Source: Bradyrhizobium diazoefficiens
GTDB taxonomy: Bacteria; Pseudomonadota; Alphaproteobacteria; Rhizobiales; Xanthobacteraceae
Direction: 5' to 3'
Assembly: GCF_016616235.1 (NCBI RefSeq)
Contig: NZ_CP067100.1
Location: 7,065,001-7,129,000 of the forward strand
Length of the DNA stretch: 64,000 bases
Shown: in pieces, positions 9,967 to 20,019 of the stretch
How positions within the stretch are numbered: the stretch's first letter is position 1
Layout of the letters: every line of letters begins with the position of its first letter
Notes under the pieces: generated by a model
Database searches by the model: none
What the model saw: only the letters and a program-made list of their open reading frames with translations
What the model was told of the DNA's origin: nothing
Made by a program: the position numbers and the translations under genes

Positions 9967-10662
9967 CTACAGCGCCATCTGGCGGCTGATTTCGGCCGGG
10001 TCGAGATTGGAGCGGTCGCAGCTGAACTTCACCGCGCCGCGATCCATCACGGCAAAACTGTCGCCGAGTTCGCAGGCAAAGTCGAGATATTGTTCGACCA
10101 GCACGATGGCGATGTTGCCGAGGTTGCGCAGGTAAGAGATGGCACGGCCGATGTCCTTGATAATCGAGGGCTGGATGCCTTCGGTCGGCTCGTCGAGCAG
10201 CAGCAGTTTCGGCCGCATCACCAGCGCGCGGCCGATCGCGAGCTGCTGCTGCTGGCCGCCGGAGAGGTCGCCGCCGCGCCGGCCAAGCATGGATTGCAGC
10301 ACCGGAAACAGCGAGAACACGTCGTCCGGAATGTGCTTGTCCTCGCGCTTGAGTGGGCCAAAGCCGGTCTTGAGATTCTCCTCGACCGTCAGCAGCGGAA
10401 AGATCTCGCGGCCCTGCGGCACGAAGCCGATGCCCTTGCGCGCCCGCTCATAGGGCTTCAAGCCAGTGATGTCGCTGCCGTCAAATACGATCGCGCCCGA
10501 GGAGATCGGGTACTGGCCGACCATGGCGCGCAACAGCGAGGTCTTGCCGACGCCGTTGCGCCCGAGCACGCACGTCACCTTGCCGGGCTCGGCCGCGATC
10601 GAGACGCCGCGCAGCGCCTGCGCCGCGCCGTAGAACAGGTTGATGTCCTTGACCTCAAGCAT
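9967..10662 (-). CDS. urtE: urea ABC transporter ATP-binding subunit UrtE
   Basis: This is an ABC ATPase of the branched-chain amino acid/urea (LivF-like) type, 231 residues. It carries Walker A GRNGVGKTS, the Q-loop region FVPQGREIFPLLTVEENL, signature LSGGQQQQLAIGRAL and Walker B LLLLDEPTEGIQP. The EGIQPSI wording and the order urtABCDE support urea rather than amino acids. It starts 3 nt after urtD and is followed closely by ureD. Confidence 0.93.
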   Translation of the reverse strand: MLEVKDINLFYGAAQALRGVSIAAEPGKVTCVLGRNGVGKTSLLRAMVGQYPISSGAIVFDGSDITGLKPYERARKGIGFVPQGREIFPLLTVEENLKTGFGPLKREDKHIPDDVFSLFPVLQSMLGRRGGDLSGGQQQQLAIGRALVMRPKLLLLDEPTEGIQPSIIKDIGRAISYLRNLGNIAIVLVEQYLDFACELGDSFAVMDRGAVKFSCDRSNLDPAEISRQMAL

Positions 10663-10665
10663 CGC

Positions 10666-11427
10666 TCAGCGCCCCAGATAAACTTCGATGACCCGCTCGT
10701 TGGACGAGACCTGGTCGATGGTGCCTTCCGCCAGCACGGTGCCTTCGTGCAGGCAGGTGACCTTGACGCCGAGCTCGCGCACGAAGGTCATGTCGTGCTC
10801 GACCACCATCACGGTGTGGGTCTTGTTGATCTCTTTCAGCAGCTCGGCGGTGAGATGCGTCTCGACGTCGGTCATGCCGGCCACGGGTTCGTCCACGAGC
10901 AGCAGTTTCGGATCCTGTGCCAGCAGCATGCCGATCTCGAGCCATTGCTTCTGGCCGTGGCTAAGGCTGCCGGCGAGGCGGTTGCACGCTTCGGTGAGGC
11001 GGATCGTCTCCAGCACCTTGTCGATGCGCTCGGACTCCGCCCTGCTGCCGCGCCAGAACAGCGTACCGCGGACCGAGTGATCGACATTGAGCGCGAGCAG
11101 GAGGTTGTCCTGCACGGTCTGGCTCTCGAACACCGTCGGCTTCTGGAACTTGCGGCCGATGCCGAGCTCCGCGATGCGAGTTTCGTCGAGCCGCGTCAGG
11201 TCGGTGACGCCGTCGAACAGCACGGTGCCCTCGTCGGGCCTGGTCTTGCCGGTGATGATGTCCATCATCGTGGTCTTGCCGGCGCCGTTCGGGCCGATGA
11301 TGGCGCGCATCTCGCCGGGCTCGAGCGTCAGCGACAGGTTGTTGATGGCGTGGAAACCATCGAACGAGACATGCACGCCGTCGAGATAGAGCATCGCGGA
11401 GGTCGCGCGGGTATCCATGACGTTCAT
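10666..11427 (-). CDS. urtD: urea ABC transporter ATP-binding subunit UrtD
   Basis: This is a LivG-type ATPase with Walker A GPNGAGKTTMMDIITGKTRPDEG, signature LSHGQKQWLEIGMLL, Walker B LLLVDEPVAGMTD and the H-loop VVEHDM. ATG 11427 (MNVMDTRATS) lies 5 nt beyond the urtC stop and is preferred; the frame is open further upstream inside urtC. About 253 residues. It partners UrtE on the cytoplasmic face of UrtBC. Confidence 0.93.
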   Translation of the reverse strand: MNVMDTRATSAMLYLDGVHVSFDGFHAINNLSLTLEPGEMRAIIGPNGAGKTTMMDIITGKTRPDEGTVLFDGVTDLTRLDETRIAELGIGRKFQKPTVFESQTVQDNLLLALNVDHSVRGTLFWRGSRAESERIDKVLETIRLTEACNRLAGSLSHGQKQWLEIGMLLAQDPKLLLVDEPVAGMTDVETHLTAELLKEINKTHTVMVVEHDMTFVRELGVKVTCLHEGTVLAEGTIDQVSSNERVIEVYLGR

Positions 11428-11432
11428 CGCGT

Positions 11433-12602
11433 CTACTCCGCCATCTTGGGTTCGGTGACACCGTCTTCGGCCGCGGCGCTCGCAATGGTCGCAGCGGTGC
11501 GCTTCTCCTTCGACTGATCCCACCAGGCATTGAAGGTGCCGACGATGCCCTTGGGCAGCAGCAGCGTCACCAGGATGAACAGCGCGCCCAGCATGAACAG
11601 CCAGTACGGCGCCAGCATGCCCGAAGTGAAGAATGTCTTGGCGTAGTTGACCACGACGGCGCCGAGCGCCGCGCCAACCAGCGTGCCGCGGCCGCCGACC
11701 GCGACCCAGATCACCGCCTCGATCGAATTGCCCGGCGCGAACTCACTGGGATTGATGATGCCGACTTGCGGCACATAGAGCGCGCCGGCGACGCCGGCCA
11801 TGCAGGCCGACACCGTGAACACGAACAGCTTGTAGGATTCGACACGATAGCCCAGGAAGCGCGTGCGCGATTCCGCATCGCGGATCGCGATCAGCACCTT
11901 GCCGAGCTTGGAGGTGACGATGGCCCGGCAGATCAGGAAGCCGAGGATCAGGGCCAGGCAGCTCAGCGCAAACAAGGCCGCGCGGGTGCCTTCGGCCTGG
12001 ACGTTGAAGCCGAGGACGTCCTTGAAGTCGGTGAGTCCGTTGTTGCCGCCGAAGCCGAAATCGTTGCGGAAGAAGGCGAGCAGGAGCGCATAGGTCATCG
12101 CCTGCGTGATGATCGAAAGGTAAACGCCCGTGACGCGGGAGCGGAAGGCGAGCCAGCCGAAGCAGAAGGCGAGCAGGCCGGGCACGACCAGCACCATCAG
12201 CGCAGCGAACCAGAACATGTCGAAGCCGTACCAGTACCAGGGCAGCTTCGAATAGTTCAGGAACACCATGAAGTCGGGCAGAACCGGGTTGCCATAGACA
12301 CCGCGGGTGCCGATCTGCCGCATCAGGTACATGCCCATGGCGTAGCCGCCGAGCGCGAAGAAGGCGCCGTGGCCAAGCGAGAGGATGCCGCAGTAGCCCC
12401 AGATCAGGTCGATCGCGAGCGCCAGGATCGCGTAGCAGACATATTTGCCCCACAGCGCGACGAGATAGGTCGGCACCTGCAGGAACGAGCCGGCGGGCAG
12501 CAAGAGGTTCGACAGCGGAATCAGCACGCCCAGCGCGGCGACGACCAACAGGAAGATCGCCGCGCTGCGGTCCAGCGATCGGGTCAGCATGTGAGGGGTC
12601 AT
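11433..12602 (-). CDS. urtC: urea ABC transporter permease UrtC
   Basis: This is a LivM-type permease of 389 residues with about 9-10 membrane helices. It includes the family segment WGYCGILSLGHGAFFALGGYAMGMYL and the later RDAESRTRFLGYRVESYKLFVF loop that contacts the ATPase. An insertion around 100-130 (YSKLPWYWYGFDMFWF) is characteristic of UrtC. The start codon overlaps the urtB stop by 4 nt (ATGA), indicating translational coupling. Confidence 0.93.
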   Translation of the reverse strand: MTPHMLTRSLDRSAAIFLLVVAALGVLIPLSNLLLPAGSFLQVPTYLVALWGKYVCYAILALAIDLIWGYCGILSLGHGAFFALGGYAMGMYLMRQIGTRGVYGNPVLPDFMVFLNYSKLPWYWYGFDMFWFAALMVLVVPGLLAFCFGWLAFRSRVTGVYLSIITQAMTYALLLAFFRNDFGFGGNNGLTDFKDVLGFNVQAEGTRAALFALSCLALILGFLICRAIVTSKLGKVLIAIRDAESRTRFLGYRVESYKLFVFTVSACMAGVAGALYVPQVGIINPSEFAPGNSIEAVIWVAVGGRGTLVGAALGAVVVNYAKTFFTSGMLAPYWLFMLGALFILVTLLLPKGIVGTFNAWWDQSKEKRTAATIASAAAEDGVTEPKMAE

Positions 12603-14206
12603 GCTTCCACCGCACGGCCCTTGAGCGCGAATAGGCCGCGCGGGCGCTTTTGAATGAACAGGATGATCAGAACCAGGATGGCGATCTTGCCGAGCACGGC
12701 ACCGGCGACCGGCTCCAGGAACTTATTGGCGCTGCCGAGCGTGAACGCACCGACAAGGGTCCCCCAGAGATTGCCGACGCCGCCGAACACCACGACCATG
12801 AAGCTGTCGATGATGTAGCTCTGGCCGAGATTGGGGCTGACATTGTCGATCTGCGACAGCGCCACGCCGGCGATGCCGGCAATGCCGGAGCCGAGCCCGA
12901 AGGTCAGCGCGTCGACGCGCGAGGTCGCGATGCCCATCGAGGCCGCCATGCGGCGGTTCTGCGTCACCGCACGCATCTCGAGCCCGAGTGCGGTGTAGCG
13001 CAGCATCGCCAGCAGGATCGCGAACACCGCCAGCGTGAAGCAGAGGATCCAGAGCCGGTTATAGGTGATGGTGATCTGGCCGAGCTCGAACGCGCCGCTC
13101 ATCCAGGAGGGGTTGCCGACCTCGCGGTTGGTCGGGCCGAACATGGTGCGGACCGCCTGCTGGAGCACCAGCGACAGACCCCAGGTCGCCAGCAGCGTCT
13201 CCAGCGGCCGGCCATAGAGGAAGCGGATGATGCTGCGCTCGATCAAAACGCCGATGGCGCCGGCGACCAGGAAAGCGAGCGGCACCGCGATCAGCAGCGA
13301 ATAGTCGAACAGGGCGGGATAGCGGGTACGGATCACCTCCTGCACCACGAAGGTGGTGTAGGCCCCGATCATCACCATCTCGCCATGGGCCATGTTGATG
13401 ACGCCCATCACGCCGAAGGTGATGGCAAGGCCAATCGCGGCGAGCAGCAGCACCGAACCGAGCGAGAGGCCGTACCAGGCGTTCTGCACCATGGACCAGA
13501 CCGCGAGCGAAGACTGGATCGAGCTGATTGCACTGGCCGCGGCCTTGATCACCGAGGCCGGCTGGTCGCCCATGCCGGTGAGCAGCGCCAGGGCCTCCTG
13601 ATCGCCGCGCGCCCTGAGCGTGCCGATGGCATCGAGTTTCTCGAGCTCGGTGGCATCGGGCTTGAACAGCAGGATCGCCGCGCGGGCTTCGCCGAGCGCA
13701 GCCTTGACCGATTTGTTGGTTTCCTTGGCAAGCGCGGCATCGACCGGCTCAAGCGCGGTCTCTTCGTGCGACTTGAAGACGGATTGCGCGGCCTGGAGGC
13801 GCGTCGCCAGATCCGGCGACTGCAGCGTCAGGCTGCCGAGCGCGGCATCAACGCTGCGGCGCAGGCGGTTGTTGAGACGCACCGCGCTCGCGCTGTCGGG
13901 AACGCTGGCGACCGCCTCGCCGGTCGCGGCGTCGATCGATTTGCCGTCGACGCCGGTGACATAAACCTTCTTGCTGTCGGCGTCGGCCATCAGCCGGCCG
14001 TCCTGGAGCGCACTGATGATCGGAAACGCCAGCTTGTTGCCGCTGCTGGCGATCACGCCGATCGCCTCCTCCGTGTCGGAAAACTCGTCATTGGCGAATT
14101 TGGCGACCGCATCCTCGAATGGGCCGGCCAAGGCCGGCAGCGCGAACGCGATCAGAAATAGCGAGAGAACAAACGTACAGAGACGAGCGCATAGATTGGT
14201 TGGCAC
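12599..14206 (-). CDS. urtB: urea ABC transporter permease UrtB with periplasmic N-terminal domain
   Basis: This is a LivH-type permease of 535 residues. A cleavable-looking signal peptide (1-27, ending ALPALAG) leads to a roughly 210-residue soluble helical domain. The permease then has GVMGVINMAHGEMVMIGAY and further helices to FIQKRPRGLFALKGR. The long N-terminal extension is normal for UrtB and distinguishes it from LivH. It follows urtA after an 82-nt gap containing a strong hairpin. Confidence 0.93.
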   Translation of the reverse strand: MPTNLCARLCTFVLSLFLIAFALPALAGPFEDAVAKFANDEFSDTEEAIGVIASSGNKLAFPIISALQDGRLMADADSKKVYVTGVDGKSIDAATGEAVASVPDSASAVRLNNRLRRSVDAALGSLTLQSPDLATRLQAAQSVFKSHEETALEPVDAALAKETNKSVKAALGEARAAILLFKPDATELEKLDAIGTLRARGDQEALALLTGMGDQPASVIKAAASAISSIQSSLAVWSMVQNAWYGLSLGSVLLLAAIGLAITFGVMGVINMAHGEMVMIGAYTTFVVQEVIRTRYPALFDYSLLIAVPLAFLVAGAIGVLIERSIIRFLYGRPLETLLATWGLSLVLQQAVRTMFGPTNREVGNPSWMSGAFELGQITITYNRLWILCFTLAVFAILLAMLRYTALGLEMRAVTQNRRMAASMGIATSRVDALTFGLGSGIAGIAGVALSQIDNVSPNLGQSYIIDSFMVVVFGGVGNLWGTLVGAFTLGSANKFLEPVAGAVLGKIAILVLIILFIQKRPRGLFALKGRAVEA

Positions 14207-14230
14207 TGTGGATCACCCCGGCAGAAGTGG

Positions 14231-14260
14231 GGAGAAGACGGCGGAATAGCCGTCTTCTCC
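14231..14260 (-). terminator. intercistronic hairpin between urtA and urtB
   Basis: A perfect 12-bp inverted repeat, GGAGAAGACGGC and GCCGTCTTCTCC, surrounds a 6-nt loop. There is no long U-tract on the transcribed strand. It probably works as a leaky terminator or 3'-end stabiliser, giving more UrtA than membrane components, as is common for binding-protein genes. Confidence 0.7.
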
Positions 14261-14288
14261 CGTCGTGCGATCAAGCGTCAGATCCGGA

Positions 14289-15611
14289 TCAGGAGCCGGA
14301 GCCGAGGCACTTGTTGGTCTTGGTGTTGAAGTTGCCGCACTTCTTGCCGACCCAGTCGCCGATCAGGTCCTTGGAGCCGTCGAGCTCCTTCGACCAGGCA
14401 TCGCCGGCAACGAGGCTCGGGGTCTTCCAAACCACGTCGAACTGGCCGTTGCCTTTGATCTCGCCGATGAACACCGGCTTGGTGATGTGGTGGTTCGGCA
14501 GCATCTTCGAGGTGCCACCGGTCAGGTTCGGCGCCTCGATGCCGGGGAGCGCGTCGATCACCTTGTCCGGATCAGTCGACTTCACCTTCTCGACCGCCTT
14601 CACCCACATGTTGAAGCCGATCACGTGCGCTTCCATCGGGTCGTTGGTCACGCGCTTCGGGTTCTTGGTGTAGGTCTGCCAGTCCTTGATGAACTTCTCG
14701 TTCGCCGGGTTCTTGATCGACTCGAAGTAGTTCCAGGCGGCGAGATGGCCGACCAGCGGCTTGGTGTCGATGCCGGCGAGCTCTTCCTCACCCACCGAGA
14801 ACGCAACCACCGGAATGTCCTTGGCCTTGATGCCCTGGTTGCCGAGCTCCTTGTAGAAGGGCACGTTGGCGTCGCCATTGATGGTCGAGACCACCGCGGT
14901 CTTCTTGCCGGCCGAGCCGAACTTCTTGATGTCGGCCACGATCGTTTGCCAGTCGGAGTGACCGAACGGCGTGTAGTTGATCATGATGTCTTCCTGGGCG
15001 ACACCCTTCGACTTCAGATAGGCTTCCAGGATCTTGTTGGTGGTGCGCGGATAGACGTAGTCGGTGCCCGCGAGCACCCAGCGCTTCACCTTCTCTTCCT
15101 TCATCAGATAGTCGACGGCGGGGATCGCCTGCTGGTTCGGCGCGGCACCGGTGTAGAACACGTTGCGCTCGCTCTCCTCGCCCTCATACTGCACGGGGTA
15201 GAACAGGATGCTGTTCAGCTCCTTGAACACCGGCAGCACCGACTTGCGCGACACCGAGGTCCAGCAGCCGAACACGACCGAGACCTTGTCCTTGGTGATC
15301 AACTCGCGCGCCTTTTCGGCGAACAGCGGCCAGTTCGAGGCGGGGTCGACGACGACGGCCTCGAGCTTCTTGCCGAGCACGCCGCCCTTCTTGTTCTGCT
15401 CGTCGATCAGGAAGAGGATGGTGTCCTTCAGCGTGGTTTCGCTGATGGCCATGGTGCCGGAGAGAGAGTGAAGCACGCCGACCTTGATGGTGTCGTCCGC
15501 GGCCTTGGCGGCGGAAATGGACGCCAGACCGAGCATCAGACCGGCGGTCGCGGCGAGCACGCCGCGGCGGCTAAATGACGCCGCTATATCGTGAGTGGAT
15601 TTGTTGAACAT
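14289..15611 (-). CDS. urtA: urea ABC transporter substrate-binding protein UrtA
   Basis: This periplasmic urea receptor has 440 residues. It has an N-terminal signal with a twin arginine (SRRGVLAATAGLMLGLASISAAKA), then IKVGVLHSLSGTMAISETTLKDT and the UrtA-specific FGCWTSVSRKSVLPVFKELNSILFYPVQYEGEE. The C-terminus ends with the Cys-containing KKCGNFNTKTNKCLG. It is the first gene of the unit and is preceded at 15687-15701 by a sigma-54 type promoter, consistent with nitrogen-limitation control. Confidence 0.95.
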   Translation of the reverse strand: MFNKSTHDIAASFSRRGVLAATAGLMLGLASISAAKAADDTIKVGVLHSLSGTMAISETTLKDTILFLIDEQNKKGGVLGKKLEAVVVDPASNWPLFAEKARELITKDKVSVVFGCWTSVSRKSVLPVFKELNSILFYPVQYEGEESERNVFYTGAAPNQQAIPAVDYLMKEEKVKRWVLAGTDYVYPRTTNKILEAYLKSKGVAQEDIMINYTPFGHSDWQTIVADIKKFGSAGKKTAVVSTINGDANVPFYKELGNQGIKAKDIPVVAFSVGEEELAGIDTKPLVGHLAAWNYFESIKNPANEKFIKDWQTYTKNPKRVTNDPMEAHVIGFNMWVKAVEKVKSTDPDKVIDALPGIEAPNLTGGTSKMLPNHHITKPVFIGEIKGNGQFDVVWKTPSLVAGDAWSKELDGSKDLIGDWVGKKCGNFNTKTNKCLGSGS

Positions 15612-15686
15612 GAGTGTCTCGTCTCCCTGACGCAGGCGTGAAAACGCTGCGAAACGGCCCCACGGCCGCCTGCGCTTAACGGAATC

Positions 15687-15701
15687 GCAAGAACCGTGCC
15701 A
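15687..15701 (-). promoter_or_regulatory. sigma-54 (RpoN) -24/-12 promoter for urt-ure
   Basis: Read on the minus strand the sequence is TGGCACG-GTTC-TTGC, which matches the RpoN consensus TGGCACG-N4-TTGC exactly, with the required 10 bp between GG and GC. The predicted transcription start is about 15675, giving a leader of about 64 nt before urtA. NtrC-type activation under nitrogen starvation is inferred from established urt biology; I could not identify clear NtrC palindromes upstream. Confidence 0.85.
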
Positions 15702-16114
15702 TGGGCGAGATGTCAGCCAACCCTTTGTTTTCGCTAAATGAATCGCCGTAAATCAAAGCTTCGTCGCGCTTGCGCCGCCTAAATATCAGGCAATTGAAAT
15801 GTATGCGAATGCGGCAGGCAGGTTATTTTGTGAGCAAATTGCCGCCTCTGGCTAAATTTCCGGCATAACTATTTCTGCACTGCAATCGTAGTTTGAGGCA
15901 CGCTTGCCTTGAAAGCGCCCGCTCAATGTTCCATATGAGCATCCGAGACCTGTTGCGAATCAAGAGGTCGTTGCGAGCCGCGTGTTCTTAAGCCCTTTCG
16001 GGCCTCTGGCTTGCCCCATATCTCCCAAGCCATCCGACACCCCAAACACGCAGGTGTCTTCTCGACACCCTTATGCGCGCGCCGCGCCGAATGCGCCGGG
16101 CGACCGCTTTTGAC
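15702..16114. other. divergent intergenic region, urtA / helicase
   Basis: This roughly 410-bp stretch between the RpoN promoter and the helicase start is visibly more AT-rich than its surroundings (around 15720-15900). It should hold the enhancer sites for urtA and the promoter of the helicase. A long minus-strand open frame here is the antisense shadow of the helicase gene. No RNA gene recognised. Confidence 0.5.
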
Positions 16115-17677
<1,563 letters not shown>

Positions 17678-17701
17678 CCGTCCACGACTGGAGACAACCA
17701 C

Positions 17702-17989
17702 ATGGCTAAGGAAGAGCTGATCCAGTTCGAAGGACTGGTCACCGAAATCCTCCCCGACGCCCGTTACCGCGTGCAGCTCGATGCCGGACACGAGATCGTC
17801 GCTTACACCGCCGGCAAGATGAAGAAGAACCGCATCAAGACGCTGGCGGGTGACCGCGTGACCGTGGAGATGTCGCCCTATGACCTCGAGAAGGGCCGAC
17901 TGATTTTCCGCCACAAGGACGAACGTCCCAGCGGGGTGGGTGGACCTCCGCGCCCCGGACAGCGCGGTGGCCAGTTCCGCCGCCGCTAA
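17702..17989 (+). CDS. infA: translation initiation factor IF-1 paralogue
   Basis: This is a 95-residue S1/OB-fold protein. [70 protein letters not shown] covers the whole IF-1 fold. A basic Gly/Pro/Arg tail of about 20 residues ([11 protein letters not shown]) follows that is absent from canonical 72-residue IF-1. GGAGA precedes the ATG. The link to an RNA helicase and CspA suggests a stress- or cold-specific paralogue; whether it is the only infA of the genome cannot be judged here. Confidence 0.9.
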   Translation: MAKEELIQFEGLVTEILPDARYRVQLDAGHEIVAYTAGKMKKNRIKTLAGDRVTVEMSPYDLEKGRLIFRHKDERPSGVGGPPRPGQRGGQFRRR

Positions 17990-18036
17990 GCGAAGCGGCT
18001 GCGCACGCGCGGACTTGAAATTCCGACCTGTATGCT

Positions 18037-18063
18037 GATCCGCCGTGGACGTCACGGCGGATC
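18037..18063. promoter_or_regulatory. strong stem-loop between infA and cspA
   Basis: GATCCGCCGTG and CACGGCGGATC form a perfect 11-bp stem around GACGT. On the + strand it is followed by A residues, not T, so it is not a classical rightward terminator. It lies ~190 nt before cspA and could be an RNA structure of the cold-shock leader, an mRNA 3' end after processing, or a protein-binding palindrome. Confidence 0.6.
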
Positions 18064-18255
18064 AAAAAGTCGTGCACGTCAGGATTGTTTTGGCGCCTTA
18101 TTTCCAATAAAATGGGCTTATCGATTTTCGGCCGGACGACTTTAGCATCCACCGGTACAGCCGGTTCAGACACGCTGACGACCCTTCCAGAAACTCGATC
18201 TAACCGCCTGCGAAAGCGGGCTTCGACACTACTTATCTGAGAAGGAACTACCCCC

Positions 18256-18468
18256 GTGAGCATGGGAACCGTGAAGTGGTTTAACGCGACCAAGGGCTTT
18301 GGCTTCATCCAGCCAGACGATGGCGGCCAAGACGTCTTCGTACACATCAGCGCCGTTGAGCGCGCGGGCCTCGGCTCGCTGCGCGAAGGCCAGAAGATCT
18401 CCTACGAGATCGTGGCCGACCGCCGTTCCGGCAAGTCGGCTGCGGACAACCTGCGCGCCGCCGGCTGA
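18256..18468 (+). CDS. cspA: cold-shock protein, CspA family
   Basis: This is a 70-residue single-stranded nucleic acid chaperone. It carries [20 protein letters not shown] (RNP1) and [14 protein letters not shown] (RNP2), the complete cold-shock domain. The GTG at 18256 has GAAGGA 9 nt upstream; the ATG at 18262 is an alternative start. The 266-nt space before it contains no gene and is long enough for a temperature-responsive leader of the CspA kind. A terminator follows. Confidence 0.95.
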   Translation: MSMGTVKWFNATKGFGFIQPDDGGQDVFVHISAVERAGLGSLREGQKISYEIVADRRSGKSAADNLRAAG

Positions 18469-18527
18469 GTTACCGCTTCCGGCCCGAAAGGCTCAAGCGA
18501 ACAAGTCAGCAAATCGACAAGTCAAAA

Positions 18528-18559
18528 GAAAAGGCCGGGCGCAGCGCACGGCCTTTTTT
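18528..18559 (+). terminator. Rho-independent terminator of cspA
   Basis: AAAAGGCCG and CGGCCTTTT pair around a short GC-rich loop (GGCGCAGCGCA), followed by TTTTTTC. A classic intrinsic terminator 60 nt after the cspA stop codon. Confidence 0.9.
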
Positions 18560-18583
18560 CATATCCGCCCCTGCTCGCAGATT

Positions 18584-19198
18584 TCAGCACGACGACGGTA
18601 CGCTGTTGTAGGGAACGCATGTGGTCTGCCGCGGCCGCGTGTAGGAGACATCGCTCAGCGGCAGGCTCGACTTCAACACGTAACCTATCGTAGGTGAGTA
18701 AGTGTAGCTCGCCTCGCCGAGGATGAGGTAGGTCGACGGAATCAGGAGCGTCGCGGGGATGATCGAGGTGACCTTGTCGCCGGCCTTCCGGGCGGAGGTC
18801 GCCAGTGTCGCCTGCGTCGCGCCGCTCGCAATAGTGCCGGATTTGCTCCATTGGACCGTGGCAATGCTGTTGGTGTCGATATAGATTTGCGAGATCGTGC
18901 CCTTCACGCGCGTAGCGTCGTAGGGCTGGACGATCGATATGCTCGCGGTGAACGTGTCCTGCATGTCGCTGTCGGCGAGCTTGATCGACTGCGACGTCAG
19001 ATCGGACAGGGTTCGCGCAATCAACGTGACCTTGCGATCGATCGCCACGGCCGTGGAAAACTCGACCGTGCCGAAGAACATCACCAGCATGACCGGAACG
19101 ATGATGGCGAACTCGGTCGCGGCGAGCGCGCGCCTGTCGGCGCCGAACTCGCGCACGGAGCTGCGGGCATTCCTCCAGATATTCGCAATCGCCTGCAT
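18584..19198 (-). CDS. TadE/TadG-type pilus assembly protein
   Basis: This is a 204-residue pseudopilin-like membrane protein. The basic N-terminus is followed by DRRALAATEFAIIVPVMLVMFFGTVEFSTA, the TadE-type single transmembrane helix with the conserved Glu at the processing-like site. The rest is a periplasmic domain rich in Ser, Thr and Tyr with Cys near the end (TTCVPYNSVPSSC). It is the downstream partner of the TadE gene (23-nt gap) on the strand opposite to the cpa genes. Confidence 0.85.
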   Translation of the reverse strand: MQAIANIWRNARSSVREFGADRRALAATEFAIIVPVMLVMFFGTVEFSTAVAIDRKVTLIARTLSDLTSQSIKLADSDMQDTFTASISIVQPYDATRVKGTISQIYIDTNSIATVQWSKSGTIASGATQATLATSARKAGDKVTSIIPATLLIPSTYLILGEASYTYSPTIGYVLKSSLPLSDVSYTRPRQTTCVPYNSVPSSC

Positions 19199-19221
19199 CG
19201 GTCAGCTCGGATCCATCTGTC

Positions 19222-19794
19222 TCAGTAGGGTTCGTTCTTGAAGGCGGCGGTCGCCACCAGCAACCGCTTGTTGTTGCACCCCATGTTGAAGCCGAGGCCG
19301 GTGACGATGAGCGGCCACTGATAGAACAGCCGCACCACGACAACTTGGCCGGAGCCTCCCGGGCCGTATTGCGTGCCGCTTGGATTGAAGCTGCAGGAAT
19401 CGCCAAAATTGACAAGGCTCAAGGCTCCGAAGGAGCCTCCGCTAACAACGTCGATGGACAGCTTGCTGCAATCAAACAGCGCGGGGATCTGGCTGCAGAC
19501 GTAACTCTTGAACGTCGCCTGCGAACAGGGCGTGCTCACGCCGGATACCGCGCAGGCTGTCACCGTGCCGGATTGCGCCTGCCCAGTCAGCAACACGCGC
19601 GCAGAATTCTGCGTGATGGTCTCGAGCACCTGCCCTGCGAAGAACATGAGCGCCACTTCGATGATGGCGAACAGCAGCGCGAAGAAAACGGGTGCGACCA
19701 GCGCAAACTCGACGGCCGCGGAGCCGCGTCGGTTGTGGCGAAACCGGCGCAGCGCGGCGAGCAGCGTGAACCTCGTAGATGCAGGCGATGGCAT
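19222..19794 (-). CDS. TadE family pilus assembly protein
   Basis: This is a 190-residue protein with RFRHNRRGSAAVEFALVAPVFFALLFAIIEVALMFFAGQVLE, the RRG-(S/A)AAVEFA motif and helix diagnostic of TadE-like minor pseudopilins. It is followed by a periplasmic domain with several Cys residues that could form disulphides. It probably works with the adjacent TadE/G-like protein and the prepilin peptidase encoded at 22355. Confidence 0.88.
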   Translation of the reverse strand: MPSPASTRFTLLAALRRFRHNRRGSAAVEFALVAPVFFALLFAIIEVALMFFAGQVLETITQNSARVLLTGQAQSGTVTACAVSGVSTPCSQATFKSYVCSQIPALFDCSKLSIDVVSGGSFGALSLVNFGDSCSFNPSGTQYGPGGSGQVVVVRLFYQWPLIVTGLGFNMGCNNKRLLVATAAFKNEPY

Positions 19795-20019
19795 CGCGTC
19801 AAATTCCCCGGCAGCGGCCGATCATATTGTCCCGTTCAATAGCGGAAACTGATTGTTTAAGTGTTTCAGGCGATCCGCACCCACCGGACCGCAGCGTTAA
19901 CGCTGCGTTAACCACGAGCAACTCGCAGCGACGAGGCTTGCCACAACGAAGCGTTGGCGGCAGGACCAGCGATCCTGCCCGGGGCCAATCGTGCCAGTTC
20001 GCCTTGCTAGTTGGTCTGG

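Noticed and set aside
15780..15940. Possible NtrC enhancer sites upstream of the RpoN promoter
   Set aside because: Isolated GCAC words occur, but no pair forms a convincing inverted NtrC site.
18037..18063. Stem-loop read as the infA terminator
   Set aside because: The stem is followed by A residues on the coding strand, not T, so it is listed as an RNA structure of unknown role.
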